Below are positions 8,873 to 16,744 of a DNA stretch of 64,000 bases, piece by piece. Both the position numbers and the translations under genes were made by a program. Under the pieces are notes generated by a model. The model did no database searches, was not told the origin of the DNA, and saw only the letters and a program-made list of their open reading frames with translations. This stretch comes from Halobacteriales archaeon YIM A00013 (lineage in GTDB: Archaea; Halobacteriota; Halobacteria; Halobacteriales; Haloarculaceae). The stretch lies in assembly GCA_025041195.1 (NCBI GenBank), contig JAKCFM010000001.1, positions 1,798,001-1,862,000 of the forward strand, written 5' to 3'. The number at the start of each line of letters is the position of its first letter. Position 1 is the first letter of the stretch.

Positions 8873-10084
8873 ATGACCGACATCGTTGACGACGTCGAAT
8901 GGCCGTACGAACCCGACGCGTCACAACAGGAAAAAATCGAGTCGCTCCAGGAACGGCTTGAGACCCTGGAGGGACAAAACGAGGAGATGCGGGACCAGCT
9001 CCTCGATGCGAACGCGGAGAACAACAAATACCAACAGAAGCTAGAGCGACTGACCCACGAGAACAAGAAGCTCAAACAGTCACCGTTGTTCATTGCAACG
9101 GTGCAGGAGATCACCGAGGACGGCGTGGTGATCAAACAACACGGGAACAACCAGGAGGCGCTGACTGAAGTCACCCAGGAGCTGCGCGAGGCGCTGGGGC
9201 CAGACGACCGTGTTGCCGTGAACAACTCGCTCTCTATTGTGCGCATTCTCGACGCCGAGACTGACGTGCGTGCGCGGGTGATGCAAGTTGACCACCAGCC
9301 TAACGTTGGCTACGAAGACATTGGCGGGATCGACGACCAGATCGAGGAGGTCAGAGAGACCGTCGAGCTGCCGATTACCAGCCCCGAACGGTTCGATGAG
9401 GTCGGCATCGAGCCACCATCGGGCGTGTTGCTCCACGGCCCACCTGGCACGGGCAAGACGATGCTCGCCAAGGCCGTCGCCAACCAGACTGATGCAACGT
9501 TCATCAAGATGGCTGGCTCCGAGCTGGTTCATAAATTCATCGGCGAGGGTGCAAAGCTCGTTCGCGATCTCTTTGAGCTCGCACGCCAGCACGAACCAGC
9601 GGTGCTGTTCATCGACGAGATCGACGCCATCGCCGCAAAGCGGACCGAATCCAAAACCTCCGGCGACGCCGAGGTCCAGCGGACGATGATGCAGTTGCTC
9701 GCCGAGATGGACGGCTTCGATGAGCGTGGCCAGATTTCGATCATCGCCGCCACCAACCGGTTTGACATGCTTGATCGGGCGATCCTCCGGCCGGGGCGGT
9801 TTGATCGGCTCATCGAGGTGCCAAAACCTGACGAGACGGGCCGCGAGATGATCTTCAAGATCCACACCCGTTCGATGAACGTTGCCGACGATGTGGAATT
9901 CGAAGCGCTGGCCGAGCTCACCGGGTCGGCAAGCGGTGCCGACATCAACGCCATCTGTACAGAAGCAGGAATGTTTGCGATCCGTGACGACCGCGAAACC
10001 GTCACACGCGAGGATTTCGAGGCCGCCTGGGAGAAGATCAGCGACACTGAAGACGACGATTCCGTCAGCCAGACGTTCGCCTGA
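8873..10084 (+). CDS. pan: Proteasome-activating nucleotidase (PAN)
   Basis: The AAA+ ATPase ring that unfolds proteins and feeds them into the archaeal 20S proteasome. Residues 15-68 form a coiled coil, 70-135 the OB-fold domain, then the AAA+ module with Walker A GPPGTGKT (189-196), Walker B LFIDEID (245-251) and an ATNR-type sensor region followed by RPGRFDR. Length (403 aa) is typical. The C-terminus ends QTFA: the expected gate-opening HbYX tail would have Tyr at the second-last place, here Phe. Haloarchaea usually carry two PAN paralogues whose tails differ. A CTTAAG box about 30 bp before the ATG is a plausible promoter element. Divergent from the HTH regulator. Confidence 0.96.
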   Translation: MTDIVDDVEWPYEPDASQQEKIESLQERLETLEGQNEEMRDQLLDANAENNKYQQKLERLTHENKKLKQSPLFIATVQEITEDGVVIKQHGNNQEALTEVTQELREALGPDDRVAVNNSLSIVRILDAETDVRARVMQVDHQPNVGYEDIGGIDDQIEEVRETVELPITSPERFDEVGIEPPSGVLLHGPPGTGKTMLAKAVANQTDATFIKMAGSELVHKFIGEGAKLVRDLFELARQHEPAVLFIDEIDAIAAKRTESKTSGDAEVQRTMMQLLAEMDGFDERGQISIIAATNRFDMLDRAILRPGRFDRLIEVPKPDETGREMIFKIHTRSMNVADDVEFEALAELTGSASGADINAICTEAGMFAIRDDRETVTREDFEAAWEKISDTEDDDSVSQTFA

Positions 10085-10150
10085 TCCATCCAGGTAGTCG
10101 GTCACACCCATTTCGACGTTCCTTTTACTGTGTGTATTCTAGCTCCAGCC

Positions 10151-10570
10151 ATGGATGCACAGCCGGGATTGGACGACCAGTATCGTCGCTCTAGCTCGTG
10201 GCCCCTCTTCGTGGCGCTCGGGCTCGTCATCTCCGAGCTGGGCGTGTTGTTCGGAGTCATCCCGATTTCCGTCGGTGGGCTGGTGCTGTTCATCGGTGCG
10301 ATTGCGGCGGCCGTCAGCGAGGCAGGCTATACGGACCGTCCGTGGCGGTTGCTCGCCGGACTCGGTGGGCTGCTCGTTGGGGTTGGCGTTCTCATTGCTG
10401 TCACACAGGCGAGCGCCCTCGCACCTGCGGCAGTCATTGGTGTCTTCGCGAAGGGGTTCGCGCAACCACCCAACGGTGTCGTCGTGCGCGGAATCTCGAT
10501 CATCGTCGCCGGCATCGCCGGCATCGTGCTCGCGCTTGTGGGACCCCAGCTCGCCACCACACCCCGGTAA
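10151..10570 (+). CDS. Four-helix membrane protein of the cytochrome oxidase cluster
   Basis: A 139-residue membrane protein starting MDAQPGLDDQYRR, with four hydrophobic segments arranged as two pairs (about residues 20-60 and 70-138). Similar small proteins sit upstream of coxA in many haloarchaea and are labelled cox cluster proteins; their role in oxidase assembly is presumed from position only. An upstream GTG at 10130 is in frame, but the ATG at 10151 gives the usual N-terminus with a basic patch before the first helix. It is followed by another small membrane gene and then coxA, all on the same strand. Confidence 0.8.
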   Translation: MDAQPGLDDQYRRSSSWPLFVALGLVISELGVLFGVIPISVGGLVLFIGAIAAAVSEAGYTDRPWRLLAGLGGLLVGVGVLIAVTQASALAPAAVIGVFAKGFAQPPNGVVVRGISIIVAGIAGIVLALVGPQLATTPR

Positions 10571-10627
10571 CCACACCCAACGGGGCGAATCGAAGCGCTA
10601 TTTAGCCGTCCGGACGATTTCGTGGGT

Positions 10628-10867
10628 ATGGAATCCAGCGTCTTCGATCGAGAGACACTGCTCGATCTGACGGTGAACATCATCCCGCTCGGTATCATCG
10701 CGTTTTTCATCGCCGTATTCCTGCTGTTGCCAGGGTTCGGCTTTGACCCACTCGCAACGTCAGTACAGATGGCACTCCTGGTGATTCCATTCGTTTCGCT
10801 GGCAGTGCTGACGTACATATCTGGCAAGGCGATCTCCCGTGACGAGCAGTTGCTCGAATCGGAGTGA
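10628..10867 (+). CDS. Small two-helix cox cluster membrane protein (DUF6684-like)
   Basis: A 79-residue protein starting MESSVFDRETLLD with two hydrophobic segments (about 15-38 and 45-68) and a charged C-terminus. It resembles the short proteins found beside coxA in haloarchaeal genomes (DUF6684 / cox cluster protein). The ATG at 10628 is preferred over an in-frame GTG at 10622 because it gives the family-like start. Position 86 bp upstream of coxA on the same strand suggests a role in terminal oxidase biogenesis or as a small accessory subunit, which is inference. Confidence 0.8.
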   Translation: MESSVFDRETLLDLTVNIIPLGIIAFFIAVFLLLPGFGFDPLATSVQMALLVIPFVSLAVLTYISGKAISRDEQLLESE

Positions 10868-10953
10868 CGGCCGGGTTCTCCCCGAATTTTTGGTGCAAAA
10901 ATCGTCGCCGTAGAACATAACCTTTCTAATCCACCGGTGCTGATGGGTCGTAT

Positions 10954-12723
10954 ATGGACCTATCAGCACAGCTCGCGCTGACCGTTTTGATGGGAGTCTT
11001 TCTCGCTGCGGTGGCGATGGCCCTATCTCGCTTGGAAGACTGGCGAACGTACACGCCACTGACCAGCGGTGGGGGCGTCGCCGGCGGTGAGTCGGGCTAC
11101 ATCACGCGGGAAAAGCCGCTTGGGCTCACACGCTGGTTAACGACGGTCGATCACAAGGATATCGGGATCTTATACGGCATCTTCGCCGTCATTTCGTTTG
11201 CCTGGGGTGGGCTCGCCGTCCTGCTGATTCGGACGGAGCTGATGACGCCCGCAATGGACGTGCTCGAAGGGCTTGGCGGCGAGGCGTTCTACAACGGGCT
11301 GATGACCAGTCACGGCATCACTATGCTGTTCCTGTTCGGAACACCAGTGATTGCCTCCCTCTCGAACTACTTCATTCCGTTGCTCATCGGTGCTGACGAC
11401 ATGGCGTTTCCGCGGATCAACGCCATTGCGTTCTGGTTGCTCCCGCCGGCAGCGCTGTTGATCTGGGCTGGGTTCTTCCTCGACCCGATGACGGGCGGGG
11501 CAATCGAATCCGCACAGACCTCATGGACGATGTACGCGCCGCTTTCGATCATGCAGACGAATCCCGGCGTGGATCTGTTCTTGCTTGGATTGCATCTCTC
11601 GGGCGTTTCGGCAACGCTCGGTGCAATCAACTTCCTGGTAACGATCTTCTCAGAGCGCAATGAGGAGGTTAACTGGGCGAACCTCGACATCTTCTCGTGG
11701 ACGATCCTCACCCAGTCTGCGCTGATCCTCTTTGCGTTCCCACTGCTCGGCTCTGCGATCCTCATGCTGTTGCTCGATCGCAACTTCGCCACGACGTTTT
11801 TCACCGTTGAGGGCGGTTCACCGATTCTCTGGCAGCATCTGTTCTGGTTCTTCGGTCATCCCGAGGTGTACATCCTGGTGTTGCCACCGATGGGTGTGAT
11901 CAGCCTCATCATTCCGAAGTTCTCCGGCCGGAAGCTGTTCGGATTCAAGTTCGTCGTCTACTCCACGCTCGCAATTGGTGTGCTCTCGTTCGGTGTCTGG
12001 GCGCATCACATGTTCACCACGGGCATTGACCCGCGGATTCGACTCTCGTTCATGGCAGTCTCGCTTGCGATCGCCATCCCGAGTGCGGTCAAGACGTTCA
12101 ACTGGATCACAACCATGTGGAACGGCGACATTCGGCTGACAGCGCCGATGCTGTTCTGTGTTGGCTTCGTTTCGAACTTCATCATTGGCGGCGTCACCGG
12201 CGTGTTTCTGTCATCCATTCCGGTCGATCAGCTCCTTCACGACACGTACTACGTGGTTGGACACTTCCACTACATCGTGATGGGTGCGATCGCGTTCGCC
12301 GGCTTTGCGGCCATGTACTACTGGTATCCGATCGTCTCCGGTCGGATGTATCAGAAGACGCTCGCGCGCTGGCATTTCTGGACGTGGATGATCGGCTCGA
12401 ACATCACGTTCTTCGCGATGTTGTTGCTCGGCTACGACGGCATGCCGCGCCGCTATGCAACGTACGGCGATCAGGGTGCGCCGTTCTCCGTGCTCATCCA
12501 GAATCTCCACATCATCGCCTCCGTGGGTGCGTTCATCATGGCGATTGGGACGATCATCTGGCTGTACAACTTCGTCGTCTCGTGGTATGAGGGCCCAGCA
12601 GCCGGCCCCGATCCGTGGGACCTTCGCGAGTACGGCATGGAGTCCCGCGAGTTCGAGTGGCACGCAGACCGGCTCGAAACCGCCCTCACTGACGGCGGCA
12701 GCGACGACCAGTCAGACGACTAG
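10954..12723 (+). CDS. coxA: Cytochrome c oxidase subunit I
   Basis: Catalytic subunit of an aa3-type heme-copper terminal oxidase in the cell membrane, reducing oxygen to water and pumping protons. The 589-residue protein has the twelve-helix core with low-spin heme ligand in MTSHGITM (about 112), CuB/His-Tyr motif FFGHPEVYILVLPP (about 295-308), the AHHMFTTG pair of CuB histidines (about 350), and VGHFHYIVMG with the axial heme histidines (about 430). The initial LTTVDHKDIGILYG is the standard family start. An N-terminal extra helix precedes it. It is preceded by two small membrane proteins and followed by a decayed GNAT gene and two more small membrane proteins. Subunit II is not in the window. 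Confidence 0.98.
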   Translation: MDLSAQLALTVLMGVFLAAVAMALSRLEDWRTYTPLTSGGGVAGGESGYITREKPLGLTRWLTTVDHKDIGILYGIFAVISFAWGGLAVLLIRTELMTPAMDVLEGLGGEAFYNGLMTSHGITMLFLFGTPVIASLSNYFIPLLIGADDMAFPRINAIAFWLLPPAALLIWAGFFLDPMTGGAIESAQTSWTMYAPLSIMQTNPGVDLFLLGLHLSGVSATLGAINFLVTIFSERNEEVNWANLDIFSWTILTQSALILFAFPLLGSAILMLLLDRNFATTFFTVEGGSPILWQHLFWFFGHPEVYILVLPPMGVISLIIPKFSGRKLFGFKFVVYSTLAIGVLSFGVWAHHMFTTGIDPRIRLSFMAVSLAIAIPSAVKTFNWITTMWNGDIRLTAPMLFCVGFVSNFIIGGVTGVFLSSIPVDQLLHDTYYVVGHFHYIVMGAIAFAGFAAMYYWYPIVSGRMYQKTLARWHFWTWMIGSNITFFAMLLLGYDGMPRRYATYGDQGAPFSVLIQNLHIIASVGAFIMAIGTIIWLYNFVVSWYEGPAAGPDPWDLREYGMESREFEWHADRLETALTDGGSDDQSDD

Positions 12724-12744
12724 CTCGCGTTCGAGCGCATACTT

Positions 12745-13115
12745 TCAGTTCTCATATTCGTAGTACATCGGCAGTAACTTCTCCTGGCCACCTTCAGGGA
12801 CGCCAACCCGCTCGTCTGCTCGCTCGAAGCCAGCCGAGCAAGAATCTCTGTTAGCAGTTGTTCTCCCAGCACCTCGCCGCGACGATCAGGATGGACGTTC
12901 ACATCGAAAATGGTGGCATAGAAGGTGATATCGGAGAGAGCGCGAGCAGCCGCGATGCATTCGCCGTCGTCTATGAGGCCAATCGCCAGATCCGTCTGTT
13001 CGAGTGTTCGTTCTACCTGCGCTGGCGTTCAATCCCCCCACCAGCCATACGTCGCGTCCAACGCACACAGTTCGGGAGCGTCTCCACCATGCAGCGCCCG
13101 TGTTTCGACGACCAT
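12745..13115 (-). pseudogene. Decayed GNAT acetyltransferase in the cox cluster
   Basis: On the minus strand an ATG at 13115 opens a reading frame typical of a short GNAT N-acetyltransferase (TYGWWGD, then an in-frame TGA at 13029-13031). The same frame continues with TPAQVERTLEQTD, ECIAAARALSD and the acetyl-CoA loop VNVHPDRRGEVLGEQLL. Near 12850 the frame shifts and a stretch normally carrying the REGLVPFYE segment is missing; the tail SAGFERADERVG then EGGQEKLLPMYYEYEN resumes in another frame and ends at TGA 12745-12747. So there is at least one nonsense codon and one frame-changing deletion. Intact GNAT genes sit at this place near coxA in other haloarchaea, as far as I recall. It is very unlikely to make an active enzyme. 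Confidence 0.8.
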
Positions 13116-13157
13116 GGCGTGGCTGGGGATGGCCGTCGCAAAAACGGTGACATTCTC

Positions 13158-13250
13158 TCACACCATGTTTGCAACAAGCGCGAACGCGGAGAGCCCCATC
13201 AGCAGGGCAATTCCGGAGAACACGACCAGCAGGAGATCTTTCTCTTCCAT
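13158..13250 (-). CDS. 30-residue single-helix membrane peptide
   Basis: A very short frame begins MEEKDLLLVVFSG and ends ALVANMV, a single transmembrane helix preceded by an acidic and basic cap. It has an ATG start and TGA stop, lies 42 bp upstream of the decayed GNAT gene on the same strand, and is divergent from the next small membrane gene with 58 bp between. One-helix peptides of this size are common accessory subunits of heme-copper oxidases, and the location between coxA and other cox cluster proteins fits. Without comparison to relatives this stays a candidate, but composition and start are those of a real gene. Confidence 0.6.
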   Translation of the reverse strand: MEEKDLLLVVFSGIALLMGLSAFALVANMV

Positions 13251-13308
13251 AGCCGCCATAGCAGTCCGAGGACAAAAAGCTCAATGTCCTGCCGGGCCAA
13301 TCACTCGC

Positions 13309-13563
13309 GTGAACTCCCAGCAGAGCTACAATGGCCAGCGATTCGTTACAGGCCTCTATCTTGCGATCGTGGCGGTTGCGGGCGTTGCGGGCGCGATCAT
13401 CGGGAGCCTCGGCATCGAAGGAACCGACCCCGAGCTGTTCTTTCTCATTCAACTGCCACCAACGGCGCTTGGAATGGCACTGTTCGGGGCGATCACGGTC
13501 GGGACGATGCTCGGCGTCGTTCTCGTCGTGTTGATCGGCGTCTCGAATCGGTACGTCGAGTAG
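13309..13563 (+). CDS. Small two-helix cox cluster protein (DUF7520-like)
   Basis: An 84-residue protein from a GTG start (VNSQQSYNGQRFVTG) with two hydrophobic segments (about 13-33 and 45-78) and ELFFLIQLPPT in between. Similar proteins accompany cytochrome oxidase genes in haloarchaea (DUF7520, cox cluster protein). The frame is open further upstream, but that part overlaps the divergent peptide gene and has no membrane-protein character, so the GTG at 13309 is the sensible start. It precedes the universal stress protein gene by 42 bp on the same strand and could be transcribed with it. Confidence 0.78.
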   Translation: MNSQQSYNGQRFVTGLYLAIVAVAGVAGAIIGSLGIEGTDPELFFLIQLPPTALGMALFGAITVGTMLGVVLVVLIGVSNRYVE

Positions 13564-13605
13564 TTGCTTCGATCGATTATTGGGCCTGGCTGACGAACGG
13601 TTGGT

Positions 13606-14001
13606 ATGTACCAGATCGTGACCGGAATTGCGCCGGAGGATCCACAGACTGCCCCAAAAGTCAGTGCGATCGCCGAGTTGCCTGCCGCCGCCGAGACTGT
13701 CGCCGTGACGATCGTGCACGTTAGCGACGAGGAGCGTGAGCTGCGCTCGGTGCCGGCAGTGAACGAGGCCTACGAGACCCTCACCGACCACGGCATCGAC
13801 GTGACGCTGCGTCGATCGACGGCGACGCCGCTGAACGCCGTACTGGCCGTTGCGGACGACATCGACGCGGATTGTATCTGCATTGGGGGTCGGCGACGAT
13901 CTCCTGCCGGGAAGAACCAACTGCGCAGCGGCTCTGAAGCCGTGATCTTGAACACCGAGCGCCCAGTGCTGATCGCCGGACACACGACCAACTCAAAGTG
14001 A
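13606..14001 (+). CDS. UspA-family universal stress protein
   Basis: A 131-residue single-domain UspA protein. It starts MYQIVTGI with the usual first strand. The ATP-binding subclass motif G-2x-G-9x-G-S is not preserved: the matching region reads IGGRRRSPAGKNQLRSGSEAVIL, which is the related RSP-type loop (GRRRxxPxGK) found in many haloarchaeal Usp proteins. It ends VLIAGH. Role is inferred as stress or nucleotide-sensing protein in the cytosol. Its last 9 bp overlap the 3' end of the convergent protease gene. Confidence 0.88.
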   Translation: MYQIVTGIAPEDPQTAPKVSAIAELPAAAETVAVTIVHVSDEERELRSVPAVNEAYETLTDHGIDVTLRRSTATPLNAVLAVADDIDADCICIGGRRRSPAGKNQLRSGSEAVILNTERPVLIAGHTTNSK

Positions 14002-15219
14002 AACGAGACAGACGTGCTTGCTGATCGACTCGATGGTGGCGTCTTCGAGCGCTCCGTCGGGATGGGCAACCACCGGTACGGCGTCGGGGCGATCGCGTGC
14101 TGTGAGTGCCGTGGTGACGGCCGCGTCGAACGACGCCCTGTCCGTCGCCACCGCAACGTCGAGCCGAACAAACGGCGTCGAAACGACGTACGACAGCTCA
14201 CCATCGGCCGGTGAGACGTTCACCGCGCCGTACGCCGCCCGAAGCCGCTGGCCGACGCGATCGCTGAACGCAGCTGTCGTGTCGTCTGGGGGCGCAACCG
14301 TGAGCGATCCGTGTGCAGCTCTCACCGCAGCGATCGGAACTGCAAGCGTGACGCGATCGCTGCCCGCAAACAATAGATCCGTTCCGTAAAAGCCGTCTGA
14401 TCGTTGGATACCGATCAAGCTCCCGCTGTCGCCGCCCGTACTCATCGGATCGAAGATCGTCACGCCCTCAAACGTCACTGGCGAATCGTAGTAGCCACCA
14501 ACGCGCACACGCGCGTCGTGTCCCCGTCTCGTTCCGCTGGTCACGCCCGTCGTGCGGCCGCTTTTGTGAAACGTTGCATCGGCAGGCGGCTCCTCCTCGA
14601 AGCCGACGAGCTGGCCAACCCCCAGAATCCGCTGGTCGATCGAATCAGGCGCAACAGAGACCAGCGCGCTATCGGTTGTGTTCGGCTCCGCCGAATCGAT
14701 CGTCACCGCGCTTTCGAGCGATCCTACGGCGTCGTCATCCGTGCCACCATCCATCGGTCCGGGCTGGTAGATCGGATCACCCTCGTGAGAGCCATCGATC
14801 GGTGCAGCCACGTGCGCATTGGTCAACACGACCGGGTCGCCGGTTTCGGAGTGCAACACTGGCGTTCCGAGCGTCCCCGCAGTCACGTCCGCGTGCCCGA
14901 TCGAAACGCCCGCCGGTGCAGGTCGCCACCTGGTTGTTCGATCACGCTCGCTGGGCGGTGCCTGACGCACAGCACCGGCGTGAATTCTGGGTTCACCGAT
15001 CTCTTGAACGTCAGTTGGAATCGATTCACCATCTATGTCGACGGTGGCTGGGATCTGCTCGCTGGCAGCAAGCTGGGACACCGGGCGCTTTTTTGAGACA
15101 AGAACGATGACTGTGGGCTCGTCGGTCGGCTGGCCGCCAACCCTGCGGGTGCCAAGACAGGTGCCGATAACGTTGGGATGTGATTCGAGCGCATCGCGGA
15201 GGTCGTCGGAGAGCTCCAT
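13993..15219 (-). CDS. Trypsin-fold serine protease-like protein (Nal1-type)
   Basis: A 408-residue protein starting MELSDDLRDAL. Residues 1-80 form a small alpha/beta domain with GTCLGTRRVGG and a VDGESIPTDVQEIG-like strand pattern. The trypsin-like domain follows, with VVLTNAHVAAP (His, about 165), TTDSALVSVA (Asp, about 220) and FDPMSTGGDSGSLIG (Ser, about 300), so the catalytic triad looks complete. A C-terminal domain of about 90 residues follows. There is no signal peptide, unlike secreted halolysins, so it probably acts in the cytosol. Bacterial relatives are loosely annotated as Nal1-like or trypsin-like peptidases with unknown substrates. Convergent with the Usp gene (9-bp overlap) and divergent from gcvPA. 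Confidence 0.78.
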   Translation of the reverse strand: MELSDDLRDALESHPNVIGTCLGTRRVGGQPTDEPTVIVLVSKKRPVSQLAASEQIPATVDIDGESIPTDVQEIGEPRIHAGAVRQAPPSERDRTTRWRPAPAGVSIGHADVTAGTLGTPVLHSETGDPVVLTNAHVAAPIDGSHEGDPIYQPGPMDGGTDDDAVGSLESAVTIDSAEPNTTDSALVSVAPDSIDQRILGVGQLVGFEEEPPADATFHKSGRTTGVTSGTRRGHDARVRVGGYYDSPVTFEGVTIFDPMSTGGDSGSLIGIQRSDGFYGTDLLFAGSDRVTLAVPIAAVRAAHGSLTVAPPDDTTAAFSDRVGQRLRAAYGAVNVSPADGELSYVVSTPFVRLDVAVATDRASFDAAVTTALTARDRPDAVPVVAHPDGALEDATIESISKHVCLVSL

Positions 15220-15412
15220 GGTGACAGAGCTCACGCACGACCGTCCTGTAAGCGTTTGGTGTGGGAATATGTCCGAAAAAATGCGTTCACAATTGTCGTG
15301 ATAGCTCGTGGCAAAGGTGTAGAACCCCACAACGATGGGGCAAACCGCGGTCCTGATATGGCCCGCCCCAAAATGCTTCCATACTGGATTGTAGACGCGA
15401 CCTGCGCACACC

Positions 15413-16744
15413 ATGACCACGAACGACACAGGCAGTCCCTTCGCACCACACACGCCGTCCGAAACGGCGGCGATGCTTGCGGCCATTGGGGCCGACACCG
15501 AAGCGGAGCTGTTCGACATCCCAGACGACGTACTGTTCGACGGTGAGTTCGACATCCCAAAACGATCCGAACGGGCGGTGCTAGCCGAAACGACCGCACA
15601 GCTCGAAATGAACGACTCAGTGACCGAGTTCCTTGGCCGTGGACATTACGACCACTACGTTCCGTCGTGGGTGGACCACGTTGCCGACCGGTCTGAGTTT
15701 CTGACGAGTTACACGCAGTATCAGCCCGAAATCGCCCAGGGCTTTCTGCAGGCGCTGTTCGAGTATCAGTCGATGCTCGTCGAGCTCACCGGCCTGCCGG
15801 TGGCCAACTGCTCGATGTACGACGCCGCCACCGCACTCGGTGAGGCCGCAACGCTCTCTAGTCGACTTCGGGGGATCACTGGAACGACTGTGCTCGTCCC
15901 AGAGCTCCTCGCGTCTGGCCGACGGGCCGTGCTTGAGAACTACGTTGCTGGCACGGAGCTGTCGGTCGAAACGTATCCGATGGACGACGGCGTCGCCGCG
16001 ACTGCGGCAGTGGCTGAGCGCTGTGCATCGGATGTGGCGATGGTGTACGCCGAATCACCAACCGTTCGTGGGACGATTGATCCGGGGCTCTCGGAGCTGT
16101 CCTCGATTGCTGACGAACACAGTGCCGTGTTCTGTCTCGGAACGGATATCGTTGCGCTCGGGCTGCTGGAATCGCCGGCAGCGGTTGGTGCCGACATCGT
16201 TGTCGGCGAGGCCGGCTCGCTCGGAATCGGAGCGAGTTACGGGATGGGATTGGGACTGTTTGCCTGTCGTGAGGAGTATCTCCGACAGATTCCGGGTCGA
16301 CTCGTCGGCGCCTCCACAGACGAGACCGGACGGCGTGCGTTCACGCTCACCTTACAAACGCGCGAACAGCATATTCGCCGGGAGCGTGCAACGAGTAACA
16401 TCTGCACGAATCAGGCATGGGTCGCGCTGAGGACCGCCATGACGGTTGCCGATCTCGGCCCGGATGGACTCCTCGAACTCGCAAGCGAGAGCGTTCGGTC
16501 GGCCTCGACACTCGCAGCACGGATCGACGCGATCGATGGCTACACCGCTCCGGTTCACGACAGACACCACTTCCGAGAGTTCGTCGTCCGCACGGAGTCG
16601 TCGGCTGCCACCGTCCAGGAGGAACTGCTCGCCGAAGGGATCGCCGTCCACGCGATCGATGAGCACCTGCTGGAACTGTGTACGACCGAGACCAATGCCG
16701 ACGAGCGCGACCGACTCGTTGCGACACTGGAGGAACTCGCATGA
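15413..16744 (+). CDS. gcvPA: Glycine dehydrogenase (decarboxylating) subunit 1
   Basis: N-terminal half of the glycine cleavage P-protein, split into two genes as in many archaea and Gram-positive bacteria. It forms a heterotetramer with GcvPB that decarboxylates glycine and passes the aminomethyl group to the lipoyl H-protein. Recognisable features are LGRGHYDHYVPS near 75, the YTQYQPEIAQGFLQALFEYQ segment near 102, and NCSMYDAATALGEAA near 130, all typical of the alpha subunit. Length 443 is normal. The stop overlaps the gcvPB start as ATGA, indicating translational coupling. gcvT and gcvH are not adjacent; the gene upstream is an unrelated protease on the other strand. Confidence 0.95.
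   Translation: MTTNDTGSPFAPHTPSETAAMLAAIGADTEAELFDIPDDVLFDGEFDIPKRSERAVLAETTAQLEMNDSVTEFLGRGHYDHYVPSWVDHVADRSEFLTSYTQYQPEIAQGFLQALFEYQSMLVELTGLPVANCSMYDAATALGEAATLSSRLRGITGTTVLVPELLASGRRAVLENYVAGTELSVETYPMDDGVAATAAVAERCASDVAMVYAESPTVRGTIDPGLSELSSIADEHSAVFCLGTDIVALGLLESPAAVGADIVVGEAGSLGIGASYGMGLGLFACREEYLRQIPGRLVGASTDETGRRAFTLTLQTREQHIRRERATSNICTNQAWVALRTAMTVADLGPDGLLELASESVRSASTLAARIDAIDGYTAPVHDRHHFREFVVRTESSAATVQEELLAEGIAVHAIDEHLLELCTTETNADERDRLVATLEELA

Noticed and set aside
9080-10111. Long open frame antisense to PAN
   Set aside because: Mirror frame of a well-identified gene, without family features or its own promoter.
12886-13983. Long minus-strand open frame across the cox cluster spacer and the stress protein
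   Set aside because: Arg/His-rich, low-complexity translation opposite real genes; it is the antisense frame of G/C-rich coding sequence.
15325-15340. Small hairpin CCCCA/TGGGG upstream of gcvPA considered as part of a glycine riboswitch
   Set aside because: None of the conserved glycine riboswitch core is present; at most a protein-binding site.
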